DNA from: Talpa occidentalis
Lineage: Eukaryota > Chordata > Mammalia > Eulipotyphla > Talpidae
Length of the DNA: 64,000 bases
Assembly (NCBI RefSeq): GCF_014898055.3
Contig: NW_023601433.1
Location: 19,643,641-19,707,640, forward strand
Direction: 5' to 3'
The notes under the pieces were generated by a model that did not search any database, was not told where the DNA came from, and saw only the letters and a program-made list of their open reading frames with translations. Numbering within the stretch: position 1 is the stretch's first letter; each line of letters begins with the position of its first letter. Below, piece by piece: positions 24,040 to 36,393 of this stretch. Position numbers and translations under genes: made by a program.

Positions 24040-25912
24040 TTGCTGACCTGTGCTTTTTCCCAGTGGTTTTCTGAGAAATGGAGGAGGGGTGGAGGGGAGA
24101 ACCTCAACACAGGGACTCTTATTCAAGCTGGGTGTTCTGTCTGCCCATGTTCACAGGGTGCTGTGCCCACAACTATATGGATCCCATGCCCTGAATTCTG
24201 TGCTGTAGGTCTCTGCTCCAGGGCTATCAGGTCCAAAATGCTGGCTGTCACTCTGCAGTGCCTGCCTCTATGGCATGTTTCTCATCCTGGTTCCTGTGCC
24301 TCACTCTCAGTTCCAGAATGTGGGTCTTGCTCCATGCCTTATTTCCCTTCTTAGCCCCGTTTGCATGGCCCATCCTTTCTCAGAGCCTGAGTGTGTTTTT
24401 GGGATCCCTGGTTTCCAACTATCAGGATGTTGGTGATTTTGCTCTGGTCGCTAGGCCTTTTGGAGTGATGGGATTTTGCAAGGTCTGGATGGAAAAAGTA
24501 GAGCGTTTTTATTCAGATTACAGGTGAAGGGGTTCTACTGTGACTCTTGTCTATACCAGGGCATGTTTGCCATTTGAATCTTTGGATTTGTTTGATTGTT
24601 GTTTAGAGGAAAGTTTCTAAGGTCCTTGCTGGCTACTAAGAGAGGTTTGTTTGGAGGAAGCCTTCCGAGGGAATTAGGAATGCAGTCCAGAACCTTGACA
24701 TTTGCAGGCGATTACCTGAGAACTTTCAAAAAGTGGAGAAGGTTGCCACATGGTTTAAATGCCATCTTGAAAAAGAGAAGTGTTCAACAAGGAGGACGCA
24801 AGGACCGCTCACTCTCACACAGGAAGAGTTCCAAATCATCAAATGTTTGAACTAGCAATAAGAGATGAGTTGCACAGACACACTCAAACTCTCTGCCAGG
24901 CCAAGGCCATTTTTCTGGCAAATCCACCCGGTTTTGCGAACAGTTTGTCATGGCGCCACTGCAAGACAATGTTGTGTGATCTTCCCTCTCCACCCCTACC
25001 CACTTTGGGAATTGAAATTTTACTTTGATTTTGAGTTTTGACTTCTGTGGACTTCTGTAATTTTTTTTTCCCATTTTGTCCCTTTTTCATTTGCAGGTCA
25101 AAGCAGCCAGAGAACAAACCCTCCAACTACTGCAAAATGTACTAAATTTCAGTTTACACAAGAGTATACACCTGGCTTAATGAAAACTAAGAGATATCAA
25201 CTGTGGATGTCTGTATGTTTCTGCTTTTCCATTGATAGTGGGTGATTAAAAGATATAACTTAAAATTTAAGAATTTAGTTTGGAAACTTTTTGCCTGTAG
25301 AGTTATAGAATTAGGAAGAACACTTTTTTATTTTACCTGGATTTATAAATTTCACAAGTAGGGTTTCTCATCAGTGAAAGTCTGGTGGAAGGAAAATGGT
25401 TACTTTTGGAATGATATAATATAGGAACATGGAAAAGGTCGTTTTGTCACCACTGTGCTGCTGAGTCTATCCAGAGCTTGGAATTTCAAATTGTCACTTC
25501 TGAGTAATTAAATGTAATCCCCCTTAGTATTCAGGGCAAAGGTCCCCAGAAATCTAATTCAGGAAATAATGGTTGTCTTTTATTTCATTGATCAGAGGAA
25601 ATTACATGGAACATCCATGGAGCTGCTAAGCCACCCCACAAAATGTCTCCTTTTCTTTATGGGAAAGACATTAAACAAACTTGCCTACTGGACATTTATC
25701 TGATGAAGTTGAACTTAGTGGGAAGTATTTTCACTTGAGGGAAATATTTATCCTTAATATGTAAATGAACATTAATATTGGGTTCTAAAATTTTTGTGAG
25801 ACTTCTTTGGTATATACTATATTCTGGTATAATATTACTTGTCAATTCTGATTATTGTAGTTTTGGAATGCTGTAGGTTATAATATTCAAAAAATTTCCT
25901 TGTCAATGATAT
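24040..25912. other. Intergenic; possible retropseudogene piece at about 24670-25030
   Basis: 24040-24540 is unidentified. At about 24680-24845 one plus frame (starting agg aat gca gtc) reads as protein-like sequence with NLDICRRLPENFQKVEKVA and EEFQIIKCLN, then meets stops; a neighbouring frame continues open to about 25028. This could be a decayed processed pseudogene, but I do not recognise the parent. 25140-25912 is AT-rich with nothing I can name. Confidence 0.3.
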
Positions 25913-25924
25913 TATCAGATTTTT

Positions 25925-26194
25925 TTTAAAGATTTATTTATTTATGCATACAAGAATCGGAATATAGGCCAGAGGTGTGGTGGGTGAGAGGATTCACAGA
26001 GACAGAGCGAGAACCAGAACAGGCGGATTTACAGAAACACTGTGCTGAGGGGAGCAGCGGGCCAGACAGAAGAGGTCTGCTGCACCATGTGGGCTGTTCC
26101 CTGGCCGGGGATAAAACTCATGCTGCAGAGGCTGCAGATAACTTTATTGGTTGCATCTTAACCCCTTGCGCCACCAGGGAGAGGTAGGCCCTAG
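25925..26194 (-). mobile_element. tRNA-headed SINE, antisense, divergent subfamily
   Basis: The flanks tatcagattttt at 25913-25924 and 26195-26206 form a perfect 12-bp duplication. The reversed head (gcatcttaaccccttgcgcc) groups it with the copy at 15016-15282. Confidence 0.9.
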
Positions 26195-26206
26195 TATCAG
26201 ATTTTT

Positions 26207-27679
26207 GATTTTGATTATCTCAGAGTTCTGGCACTTATAGAATTTTTTTCTGGAGAAATGAACAAGAGAGACATCATGACAATTGTTAAGACCCATTGTA
26301 ATAGATGGAATTTGAGAAGGAGAGATTTCTACATATGCATGACTGGATTATCAATCTTGATAAGTTTTGCTTGGAATGAAACTTCTTTTGTTTTGTTTTG
26401 AATCATGGAAGAAGTTTTTTTTTTTTTTTTCCTCTGACCTGAGCAGTATCTCTAGCAAAGTTGTATTGTCAATTTGTGAAAAGAACTAAATTCTGTTGAC
26501 ATTTTCTCTCTACTTCACACCATCATAATATGGAAAATAGTAAAATGTATGATAGTACTCATTGGAATGTGTCTGTCTTTGCATAATTTCAATAGGGGGT
26601 TTCATTGCCTTCTCCTTAAATAAAGAATTAAGTGTCATAAGACACTGTAATTGAAATATTATAGTCCAGACCAGTTGTTTTTAGTAGTTGGATTGAGAAG
26701 AGCCAAGAAGAGAAAGCCTGCCATGTGCTTGTAGGATTTCAGAGACGGTTGGAAGGTTGCCTGCACTGGTGACCCCAGATAAAACCCTTCAGAAAAGAAA
26801 TCACAGGCAGAGTCTGAGGAGAGTGAGGCCAGGCTCCTGAAGCATGTACTGGCCAAATGTCGAGAGCCTAATCGACGATATTTTAAGTAAAGTTTCATTA
26901 AAGACAAAAAAACATCTGCTTGGTTGTTTTGTCCTATGAGTTTATGCAAACACAGACTAAAAAAGATTGGAATTAGAATTAATTAATTACTTGTGATGAA
27001 AATGGAGAAAAAATAATTTCCTCTCTTAACCTTTTTTAAAATAATTTTTGGCATTGATTAATTGACTGTTTTCTAGGAATGAAGGACTTCGCCACACTGG
27101 ATATACATGGAAAATGCCTAGCAACTGCTCTTATTTTTGTCACTGTAGTAGAGACTGTTTTCTGCTTCCACACCCTAGCAGCTACACATTTGAACCCAAT
27201 CACCACAGCTTTTGGTGGCAAAAGTTGGACTTGGAAGTTGTAAGCGGGCAATGATCTCACCCTTTGCCCTGTCCCTGACTTCTCAAAGTCAGGGTAAACT
27301 TTAAAGATAGAAGTACTGAGCCAAAGGGGGTCCTTTAGCAGGGTCTCCCTCTTATGCTGCTCCTTGAATTTTGTTGGCCTTCTCACTAGTGTCTCCTGCT
27401 GTGCTGAGATCCAGCAGCCCCACTTCTGTGGCTCCCTCCTGCCTATCTTTTTCTGGCATCAGCACCATCCTGCTTTCTTGAGAGTAAGTGGCATCCTCCA
27501 TCTTCACCTCATGGTGGATTCATCCTGGGCAGTGCACTGTAAACTTGTCCTGTTTCCTTCTCCCCTATCCCAATCTGCCCTGCACAAATGCTTGCTTCTC
27601 TTTCCTGCCAGAACATTGCCTGGAATTTGCTGTCCTGTAAGCTCTGCTCTTAAGCCTTGCCCGATCCAATTTGGACCCT

Positions 27680-27711
<32 letters not shown>

Positions 27712-27979
27712 GCTGAATGTTTACACACAAGGGGATGGTTGATTCTGGAGTTGATTGTGAGTCTGCATTTTGAAATCCATCTCTATTCTTCTTCTCCCCC
27801 TCTCTTCCCTTTGTTACTGTCAGTGATTAAAAATCTTTGAGTGTGTCAGATTTTGATGAGTTTGCTGTCCAGTGCACAGGTTGGTACAAATTCTTACAAT
27901 GGGCAATATAGGATTTTCCCCTTAGCAACTTAGGGTCCTTGGGAACCTCCCAGTTTTGCTTGGTGTTACGTACATTTCT
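26207..27979. other. Intergenic; retroposed-looking pieces and a T30 run
   Basis: 26640-26915 ends with attaaagacaaaaaaac, which looks like a polyadenylation signal and tail, so it may be a retroposed 3' end of unknown source. A run of 30 T (27681-27710) may be an antisense poly(A) tail, but I cannot identify what follows it. An antisense open stretch at 27036-27386 has no domain I recognise. Confidence 0.3.
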
Positions 27980-27993
27980 AAAATGCCTTCACT

Positions 27994-28302
27994 GGGCCTC
28001 CCCGGTGGCACAGCGGTTGAGCACTGGGTTGCGAAGCTGCCCACAGCCTCTGCAGCATGGTTGAATGCCTGGCTGCCATACTAGGGTCCCACATGGTGCA
28101 CAGACCTCTCCTGACCCCCTGCTGCTCTCCTCAGCAGTGTACTTCCTCACTCTGCCTGTTCTGCTCTCCCCTCTGGCTCTGGTGAATTCTCTCACCCTCC
28201 CACGCTTCTGACTCTACACAGTGCTTGTATAAACAAACAAACAAACTAACTAACTAATAAATAAATAAATAAATGTTTAAAAATGAAAAATAAAAAAAAA
28301 AT
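27994..28302 (+). mobile_element. tRNA-headed SINE, sense
   Basis: It starts gggcctccccggtggcacag and ends in a long A-rich tail. Flanks aaaatgccttcact (27980-27993) and aaaatgctttcact (28303-28316) are a 14-bp duplication with one mismatch. Confidence 0.92.
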
Positions 28303-28419
28303 AAAATGCTTTCACTGTGTGATGAAAGACAAAATGTGTGATAGCTATTTCCTACCAATTTTGTCTGCTTCATACTCCTGGTTCCCAGCATCCCTCTAAA
28401 CACACAGATTTTTTTTTTA

Positions 28420-28600
28420 AGTTACTTCAAATATTAAAAAAAATGTCATTTATTTTTATATCATTTTTCATTTTTAAATAATATTTGCTTCCCACTCCCC
28501 TAGGTGTAGTCTCCATAAAATATCCTTCATCAATACAACCATGCACCATCACCTCAGTGCCCCGTCAGCACACACTTTTTCGAACATCAGATATTTCAGT
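28420..28600 (-). mobile_element. L1 3'-UTR-like fragment, antisense
   Basis: aataatatttgcttccca and accatgcaccatcacctc are shared with 23157-23240. The family assignment is by association with antisense L1 there. Confidence 0.4.
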
Positions 28601-28634
28601 ATTTTTTCAAAATCCAAGATTTCTAATATAGTCA

Positions 28635-28904
28635 TATTTATTTTTTTTTTAATTTCTTTATTTATGTAAGCACTGGGTACAGTCAGAAGTGTGGAAGGGT
28701 GAGGGAATTCACCAGAGCCAGATCAGGGAACATAACAGGCAGACTGATGAAATATACTGCTGAGGGGAGCAGCACGCGTGGCAAGAGAGGTCTGTTGAGC
28801 CATGTGGAACCCTCTCTGGGGGCCGGGGTTCAAACTGGCACTACAGAGGCTGCGGGCAGCTTCACAGCTCAGCGCTCAACTACTGCACCACCAGTGGAGG
28901 CCCT
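28635..28904 (-). mobile_element. tRNA-headed SINE, antisense
   Basis: Flanked by taatatagtca (28624-28634) and taatgtagtca (28905-28915), an 11-bp duplication with one mismatch. Body and reversed head are complete. The segment 28916-29246 after it holds nothing I recognise. Confidence 0.9.
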
Positions 28905-29261
28905 TAATGTAGTCAGTTTTTAAAACAGACTCAAGTGATTGTTTCCTTTTAAATAATAATAGTTTTTATTTTAACAATGATTCTAATCTGGAATTAAAGA
29001 CTGTCTTTATGTAACAGAGATAAGCAATCATGGTATGTAAGAATCAGAAAGCACTGTTTTCTAATGAGGGAAAATGGAGAAGGAGGCAAAGAAGTAAAAA
29101 GGAGCTCACTTGGAAAATGGGTTTCAGAGGATGTGGTGAGGATGCTGGCGACACTAATGGAGACATAAATGTGAAAGTGGGGGAAAGCATGTGGTGACTT
29201 GCTCAGTAACAGTTTAAAGATTTGAGTTCCTAACAGCAGAAATAAATGAAATAGCATTTTT

Positions 29262-29588
29262 TTCATTTTTTTTTTAATACAGGCATGTTTTATTTATTTA
29301 TTTATTTGTTTGTTTGTTTGTTTGTTTGTTTGTTTTGTTTTACATGCACTGGGTACAGTCAGAAATACAGGAGGGTGAGAGAGTTCACCAGAGCCAGAGT
29401 GGGGAGCAGAGCGGGCAGAAGGACCGAAGTACACTGCTGAGGGGAGCAGCGGGCGGCAGGAGAGGTACGAGTGCCATGTGGGATCCTCCTCTGGTGGCCG
29501 GGGAGCAGCCGGGGATCGAACCGATGCTGCAGAGGCTGCGGGCAGCTTCAAAACCCAGCGCTCAACCACTGTGCCACCGGGGAGGCCC
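29262..29588 (-). mobile_element. tRNA-headed SINE, antisense, young
   Basis: A perfect 15-bp duplication, tgaaatagcattttt, lies at 29247-29261 and 29589-29603. The tail is (ATTT)n followed by (GTTT)n. The reversed B box (ggatcgaacc, 29514) and head (gccaccggggaggccc) are intact, suggesting recent insertion. Confidence 0.93.
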
Positions 29589-31009
29589 TGAAATAGCATT
29601 TTTAAAAAAGACAATCGAAAAGATCAATGAAACCAAAAGCTGGTTCTCTGAAAAAATAAACAAAATAGACAAAAAATTATCTGGAATCATGGAAAAGGGA
29701 GGGAGAAAACTCAAATAAATAGGACCATAAGAAAGAGAATGAATTACAACAGACACAGCAGAAAGCCAGAGGCAAATTGGAGAGTACAAGAACATTTATG
29801 TGCAAACGATTTCAACAATCAAGATGAAATGGGCATAGTCTTAGAACTATACAATCACCCAAAGATGAACAAAGAAGACACAGACTATTTAGAACAATTA
29901 CAAGCAGCAAAATTGAAAGAGTAATTAAAACCCCCTCGAAGTGCCAAAACCCAGGAGCAGATGTTTTCGGAAGTGAGTTCTACCAAATGTTCAAGATGAA
30001 CTAATGACTGTCCTACACACACTCTTTGAAAATATCAAGAAAGAAAGAATACCACCAGAAACATTTTACAAAGCCAACTTTATACTAACACCAAAACCAA
30101 AAGAAAACAAAAAATGCCAAAAATGAAATCTACCTACCAATCTCCCTAAAGAACGCTAATGTAAAATCCTCAATAAAATCTTAGCAAAATGAATCCATCA
30201 AAATGATTATTCAGCATGACCAAGTGGGATATATTCCAGGGATACAAGGATGGTTCAACATGCAAAAATCAATTAATGTAATTCACCACATCAACATGAA
30301 GAAAAAGAAAAAAAAATATGATCATATCAATGAGTGCTAAGAAAGCATTTGATAAAATTCAACATCCTTTTATGATGAAGTCCCTTGAAACACTAAGAAG
30401 AGGAAGTTATCTTGACATTATAGACACCACCCGCATCTAACATCGTTCTGATGGTGAATAATTGAAAGCCTTCCCATTAAGATCTGGAACAAGATAAGGA
30501 TGTCCACACTCACCACTGCTTTCAATATACTAGTGGAAGTCCTAGCTAGAGCAATTAGGCAACAGAAGACATAAAAGTAATCCAAATTGAGAAAGAAGAA
30601 GTAAAACTACTATTATTTGCAGATGATATGATAATATACAAAGTACTCTAAATTCCAAAGAAAAAACTAATGAAAATAAGTAACCAGTTCAATAAAGTAG
30701 CAAGTTACAAAATGCATAAAAAAAATCACTAGCCTTCCTATAAGTAAACAATCAGTCTGAACAGGAAGATATTAAGAAAATCATCCCATTTACAATTGCA
30801 CCAAAAAAAACATTAAAAACATTAAAAACATTAAAAGAAACAGAACAGAAAAATGTAAATCTATTCCCTGTTCGTGGGCTGGAAGAATTAACACTCTCTA
30901 AATGGCCATCCTACCAAAAATTATTTGCAGATTCAACGCAATTCCAATAAAAAAATTAATGGCTGGCTTTAAAGATATGGAACATATATTGCTAAAATCA
31001 TATGGAATC

Positions 31010-31317
31010 GGGCCTCCCCAGTGAACCAGTGGTTGAATGCTGGGTTGTGAATCTGCCCGCAGCCTCTGCAGCACTGGTTCGATTCCCAGTGCCCCCTGGC
31101 TCACCGGAGGAGGTTCCCACATGGCACGCAGACCTCTCCTGCCACCTGTTGCTCCCCTCAGTAATGTACTTCGGTCATTCTGCCTGCTCTGCTCCCTGCT
31201 CTGGCTCTGGTGAATTCTCTCAACCTCCTGCACTTCTGACTATACCCAATGCTTGTACAAATAAACAAGCAAACAAACAAACAAACAAAAAACAAGAGTT
31301 CTCCTTTAAAAAAAAAT
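31010..31317 (+). mobile_element. tRNA-headed SINE inserted in L1
   Basis: It begins gggcctccccagtgaaccag; the L1 resumes after it. Flanks atatggaatc (31000-31009) and atacggaatc (31318-31327) duplicate the L1 target with one mismatch. Confidence 0.9.
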
Positions 31318-32252
31318 ATACGGAATCACAAAAAAGATCCAATGGCCAAAGCTTTCCTGTGGGAGAACAGAGGTATTACAATCTCAGACTCCAAATTATA
31401 AACAAAGCCATAATGAAAAAAACAGCATGGTACTTGAACAGAAACAGACAACACAGACCAGTAGAATAATATCAAATGCCCAGAAATAAAATCAACATAT
31501 ATGGTCAACTAATCTACAACAAATGAGCAAAGAATATACACTGCAGCACGGAACCCTCCTCAATTAATGGTGCTGGGGATACTGGACTGTCCGATGCAAA
31601 AGGATTAAACTAACCTACTCTCTCACACCAGATACAATCAAATCAAAATAGATAAAATACTTGGATGTAAGACCAAAATCATAAAATATATAGAACAAAA
31701 CAAGCTAAATATTCCATGAAATAAAACTCAAACAAAATTTTTGAGGACTCATCTCCAGAAGTAAAGACAATAAAGAAGATAAATAGGTGTTACTGAATCA
31801 AACTAAAAAGCTTCTGTACAGTAAAAGAGACTGTGACCCAAACAAAGTGATATGCTACTGAATGGAAGAAAATATTTGCACTCCATACAACTGATAAGGG
31901 ACTGATATCAGAGATCAACAAAGGTGTAACACTACTCACCAAAAATAAAGCAAACAATCCAGTCAAAAAATGGGCAGAAGAGCTAAAAAGACACTTCTCC
32001 AAAGAAGAAATGCGGATGGCCTACAGGAATATGAAAAAAATTATTTATCATCACTTATAATCAGGAAAATGCAAATCAAAACCACAATGAGATACTGTAC
32101 TACCTCACTTCATGGAAAATGACCTATATAAAAAAAAAAAAAAAAAAACTGGAAACAATAAATACTAACATGCGTGTGGTGAAAAAGGAAATATCTTACA
32201 CTGCTGGTGGGAATGTAAACTGGTCCAGCCACAATGGAAAGCTGTGTGGAAT

Positions 32253-33099
32253 TGTCGCGGACCAGCAGAGCAGTGAACGATGAGGCTGTCTCAGGGTTGA
32301 GAGACTGCGCAGGGTGGTTAGGGATTTGGCAAAAGATATGACAAACAGACACACTTCAAGAAAGAGTGTAAATCTGAGTGTAATTTTCTTTGAGTTTGTG
32401 ACCAGTATATATATGTTTTCTAAAAGTATAGGAACAGTGAATATCAATGAAATCAGCTTGCTCATGGGTTTAGCTTATCATTTACAGGGCGGTGATTTAC
32501 ATCTGGACCTAGCCACATTCCTAAGTAGAGAGAGCATTAGTTTTGTTTTTAAACTATATAATCATATTTTTTTGTTTTACTAACTATTTTTTCACTTAAA
32601 CTATATATTTTTTTAATTAATAAATTTTATTTTTATATTCCTCATACATTTGCAATCCCATAAGGGACCAGGAAAATGAATAACTATAAGAAAGTGAAAA
32701 TCAAAATCAACAAAAACTACGAACCAGAGACACTTAAACTATATTTTAATTATCATTATTACACAGGGTTTAGTAATGTTTCATTTGAGTCAGTCTTGTT
32801 TAAGGATTTTATATGATTTTTTAATTAACAACCAATGACCTTTATAGAAGAAAGAAGGAAGTTTAGAAAGACAATAAGGGAATAAAGTTTGTAGTTCCAG
32901 AAAGACGAGATAAGTTTTTTTGTAATAGCATTCGTGTAGTGGTTCCTGGTGGTCATTATCTTTTGATAAGTGTCTGTCTTATCTATGTCTTCAGGGAACT
33001 TTGCTGTACTCCCCTGTGTGCTGGTTCCTTGCCCAGCCGGACCTTGGGACCGTGGTGAAAGACATTAGCCCTAAAGGTCACTTCAGGGGAGGTGCAGCA
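32253..33099 (-). mobile_element. Solo LTR, ERVK-like, inserted in L1
   Basis: The L1 stops after ctgtgtggaat and resumes at tggcatttcttcaaaacac. The 847-bp insert starts with TGTCGCGG and ends with GGTGCAGCA, so it has TG...CA ends. It is flanked by tggaat (32247-32252) and tggcat (33100-33105), a 6-bp duplication with one mismatch, the size made by class II (ERVK) integrases. The strand is a guess based on the reverse sequence looking like LTR start (TGCTGCACCTCCCC). No internal gag, pol or env remains. A small L1 lies inside it. Confidence 0.7.
32607..32730 (-). mobile_element. Tiny twin-primed L1 inside the LTR
   Basis: About 124 bp flanked by cacttaaactatat at 32593-32606 and 32731-32744 (perfect 14 bp). 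The first half is the antisense L1 3' end (ttatttttatattcctcat). The second half, from about 32668, is sense L1 3' UTR (gaataactataagaaagtga), matching the reverse of 18390-18455. Both pieces are adjacent in L1, the twin-priming pattern. Confidence 0.85.
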
Positions 33100-33692
33100 T
33101 GGCATTTCTTCAAAACACTAAATATGGATCTGACATATGACCCAGGAACTCCATTCCTAGGAATCTACCCAAAGGACACAAAAACTTAATCCAAAAGGAG
33201 ACCTGCACTCATATTTATTTCAACACTATTTACAATAACTAAGATATGGAAACAATCTAAAGGCCACAAAATAGACAAATAGATCAGAAAGTGGTGGGAT
33301 ATATACACAATGGAATACTACTCGGCAATCAAAAAAGGTAAGCTCATGCCATTTCTGGCAACATGGATTGAGCTGGATGGGATTATGCTCAATGAAGTAA
33401 GTCAGAAGGAAAAAGATAAATGTTGGATTGTTTCACTTACATGTGGACTATAGAAAAACCAAGCAAAAGCTCAAGAAATAGACAAAACTTGCAAGTTGAT
33501 GGTGGATCTGAGTCATACAGCGGTGAGGGGGGTGAAAGGCTCAAAACAGTGGAGAGAAAAGCACCAGGTTACGATGGTGATGGATAATAGAGTCTCTGGT
33601 GATTGGGGAATTATGGCACTACACCTGAGAGGAGAAATCAAATACCTTACAAAAATGTATGAGATTTTCAAAGAAAATTAAAAACTGAAATT

Positions 33693-33913
33693 AATATGTA
33701 TATATATATTATATATATTATATATTATATATATAATATATATAATAATAATATATAATATATTATAATTATATATAATAATATAATAATATATTATAAT
33801 ATATAATAATATATATTATATATATTATATATTATTATATAATTATATATATTATATATATTATATATTATATATTATATATTTATTATTATATATTATA
33901 TATATTTTTATCT

Positions 33914-33966
<53 letters not shown>
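33693..33966. repeat. (AT)n microsatellite at L1 3' end
   Basis: About 274 bp of nearly pure A and T, with ata/tta variants at first and a perfect (AT)n run at the end (33918-33966). It begins right after the 3' UTR of the sense L1, so it probably grew from that element's A-rich tail. Confidence 0.95.
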
Positions 33967-33968
<2 letters not shown>

Positions 33969-36069
33969 GTCCCAAGTCCTGGCTGAGGGAGCCAGAGCTG
34001 TGGGGAGGCTGAGCAGAGGGGTTAAGGTTTTGAGTGTCATTGTTCCCAGCTTAATTTCTGGTTTGCTGTGGGTTGCCGAATGAATAGAATTGGCTTTAGT
34101 ACCCGTGGAGATTCTGGGTCTCATTCCCACATTAATGCCCTCAGGGTCACCCTTCAAATGGAAGAATGAATAAGAAGTCTCAGGGGATGGGGGAGTGAGT
34201 AAACAGCTTGAGGTGGCCCAATGAACCTTGGAGGGCAGGGTGGGGATGCAGTCCTGCCCTCAATCTGGTGTATGCTCTGTCTGATGGGGTTGTTGGCACT
34301 TAGGGATATAAGGTGACCAACATCCAGGAAAGTTCCAGGAGCAAGGCAGTCCATCTTCTGAAGAAGGCGTGGAGGAGTGGAAGGCCATGCAGGATCTGGG
34401 GGCACATTGGATAGATGATGCCTATAGTCAGAATCAGATCCAATCAGGTAGCCCAGTCCGGAGACATCTGAATTCTCAGACTGAAAACACTATCAGTGAC
34501 ACCTCCTGTAGTTAGGTGTCTAGTCCTGGAAAGGCCATGCTGGAAATCAGCATGCAAACTATATAGCAGGTGTTACATCTGCAGCATGTGTAGGAAGACC
34601 CCTCCCTAACTTCCAGCTCCCCCAACCAAGCAGACAGGTGCAATGGGGCATGACCAGCTCCACTGCAGAAAGGTCCCCTTGCACCAGAGTGGTTTTGGGT
34701 ACATGCCAGTCAGGTTTGAACCTGGCCAGTGCCATTTAAAGGCAGCATAGCCTGCCTGCCTGGCTCTTCTGCAGAACCCACTGTTGGCACAAGACCACGC
34801 AACCTCAGGGTAGATAGGGTTTCACATGCTGGTAGGGGTTCTGTTTTAAAGAACATGAGACGTTTTAAAAGGAACAGTCAGATTTTATCTCACACAGGAG
34901 CCAATCAAATCCTGATATGGTGTCAGTTTTGAAGATGCACCAATCCAGTATGAAAGGGGGATAACACTGAAGGAAGTATAAGCTGGGACAGTAACTGGTT
35001 TCATGCGTTGATTGAGAGACTCCATTTGGACACTCATTTACTGAGACCTTCATTCATCAAAACCTTCATTCTTTGCAGACCTTTGCATCTGATCTCTCCT
35101 TGGAAACACTGTTTGACATTTGCTTCTGCCTCTAACTCTGCTCCCACATTGCCTGTTGACTGGTTTCCCGGGCCTATGCGTAGCATCTCTGGAAGAGCTG
35201 TCAATTGGTGCCTGGTCATCTGACATCACTTGTGAAAAGAGCTGTCTCCTCTTGGCCTATGTTTGGCATCTTTAAAGAGTGTAACACCGATGCATGATCT
35301 TCCACATCCCCGCCTGCTGAACTGGCACTGCAGGCATGTGCACCACCACCTCTAATCAGCAGCTTCTGATCTTCCAGCACCACTGCTTACTGCCGCCCTG
35401 TCCTCCAGAATGCCTGACACAACCTCTTGGTGCAGTTGTATCTGACACTGTCCAGTCCAGCCTTCAGATTTCTTCCTCAGCACCTCCTATTAAAACAATG
35501 TGGCTTCTTGCACTGGGAGTGGCAAATAGTGAAAAGCTTGTGGTCTCTGCTGCTTTCAGAGCAGGCTGCACATACTGGGACAGTGGGGTGGGAAATCACT
35601 GCTGCCACTCAGTCTCCAGGGACCTTTGCTTAGGCAGCAGGCTGCAGGAAAGCCTCTAGGGCCCCTCTGACTTTAGGGACTTGCAGTCACTGTTGCACTG
35701 TGACTATCTCCAGCTGCTACCATGAGTTGGGTCCTGGTTCATTACTTATTGTTGTGCACCACCTCCAGACTCTCATTGACAGGACGGGGCCATCCTGCAT
35801 TAGCAGCTTTTGGTTTGGACTACTGGACACTGTGGGCACTCTTTGGGGTAGGATAGCCAGCCATCCGTGGCCTTAGAAACTTTCCTTTTCCCCAAAACCC
35901 CCTCTCTGCACCCTGAGCCTGACTTGTGTCTTGCAGTTGTGAGCACATATTTGAGGACCCACAGACTGTGTCATCCCCTCAGCTTTGCATGGTTTCACAA
36001 GGACACACAGTCTTGACTGTGCTGTGACCAGAGCTGCTTAGCCACACTGACTTGGAGGACCGAGGAAAG
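33967..36069. other. Intergenic; possible old LTR at about 34480-35230
   Basis: No gene is recognised. At 34895-34985 there are two CCAAT-like boxes (gccaatcaaatc, caccaatccag) and then agtataagctggg, an arrangement seen in LTR promoters. I could not fix ends or target duplications. 35230-36069 is unidentified mixed-composition sequence. Confidence 0.3.
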
Positions 36070-36085
36070 CTACACTCACATTCTT

Positions 36086-36377
36086 TTTTTTTTTTTTAAA
36101 TCACATTATTCTTTTTTCTTCAAAGATCTATTTATTCATTTATACAAGTACTGGGCACAGCCAGACGTGCGGGAGGGCGAGAGAACCCACCAGAGGCAGA
36201 GCGGGGAACAGAACAGGCAGAAGGACCAAAGTACACTGCTGAGGGGAGCAGCGGGTGGCAGGAGAGGTCTGCGTGCCATGTGGGAGCCCTGTCCAGCAGC
36301 CTGGATCGAATTGGCACTGCAGAGGCTAAGGGCAGCTTTGCAACCCAGCGCTCTACCGCTGCACCACCGGGGAGGCA
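36086..36377 (-). mobile_element. tRNA-headed SINE, antisense
   Basis: Flanked by ctacactcacattctt (36070-36085) and ctacactcccattctt (36378-36393), a 16-bp duplication with one mismatch. Body and head are complete. Confidence 0.92.
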
Positions 36378-36393
36378 CTACACTCCCATTCTT

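Larger units (their letters stand above)
29604..33692 (+). mobile_element. Degraded sense L1, interrupted by a SINE and an LTR
   Basis: L1 sequence runs from the endonuclease-RT linker (aatgaaaccaaaagctggtt, 29625) through RT to the 3' UTR near 33690. The catalytic Phe-Ala-Asp-Asp codons are intact (ttgcagatgatatgat near 30617), but stop codons and frame breaks are frequent. The three L1 segments are 29604-31009, 31318-32252 and 33100-33692; the gaps are a SINE and an LTR, each with target duplications. The 5' half and ORF1 are missing. It is older than the antisense L1 at 18272. Confidence 0.9.

Noticed and set aside
27036..27386. 116-codon antisense open frame
   Set aside because: No domain, no supporting context, and it ends in an AT-rich region; it may be chance or part of an old retroposon.
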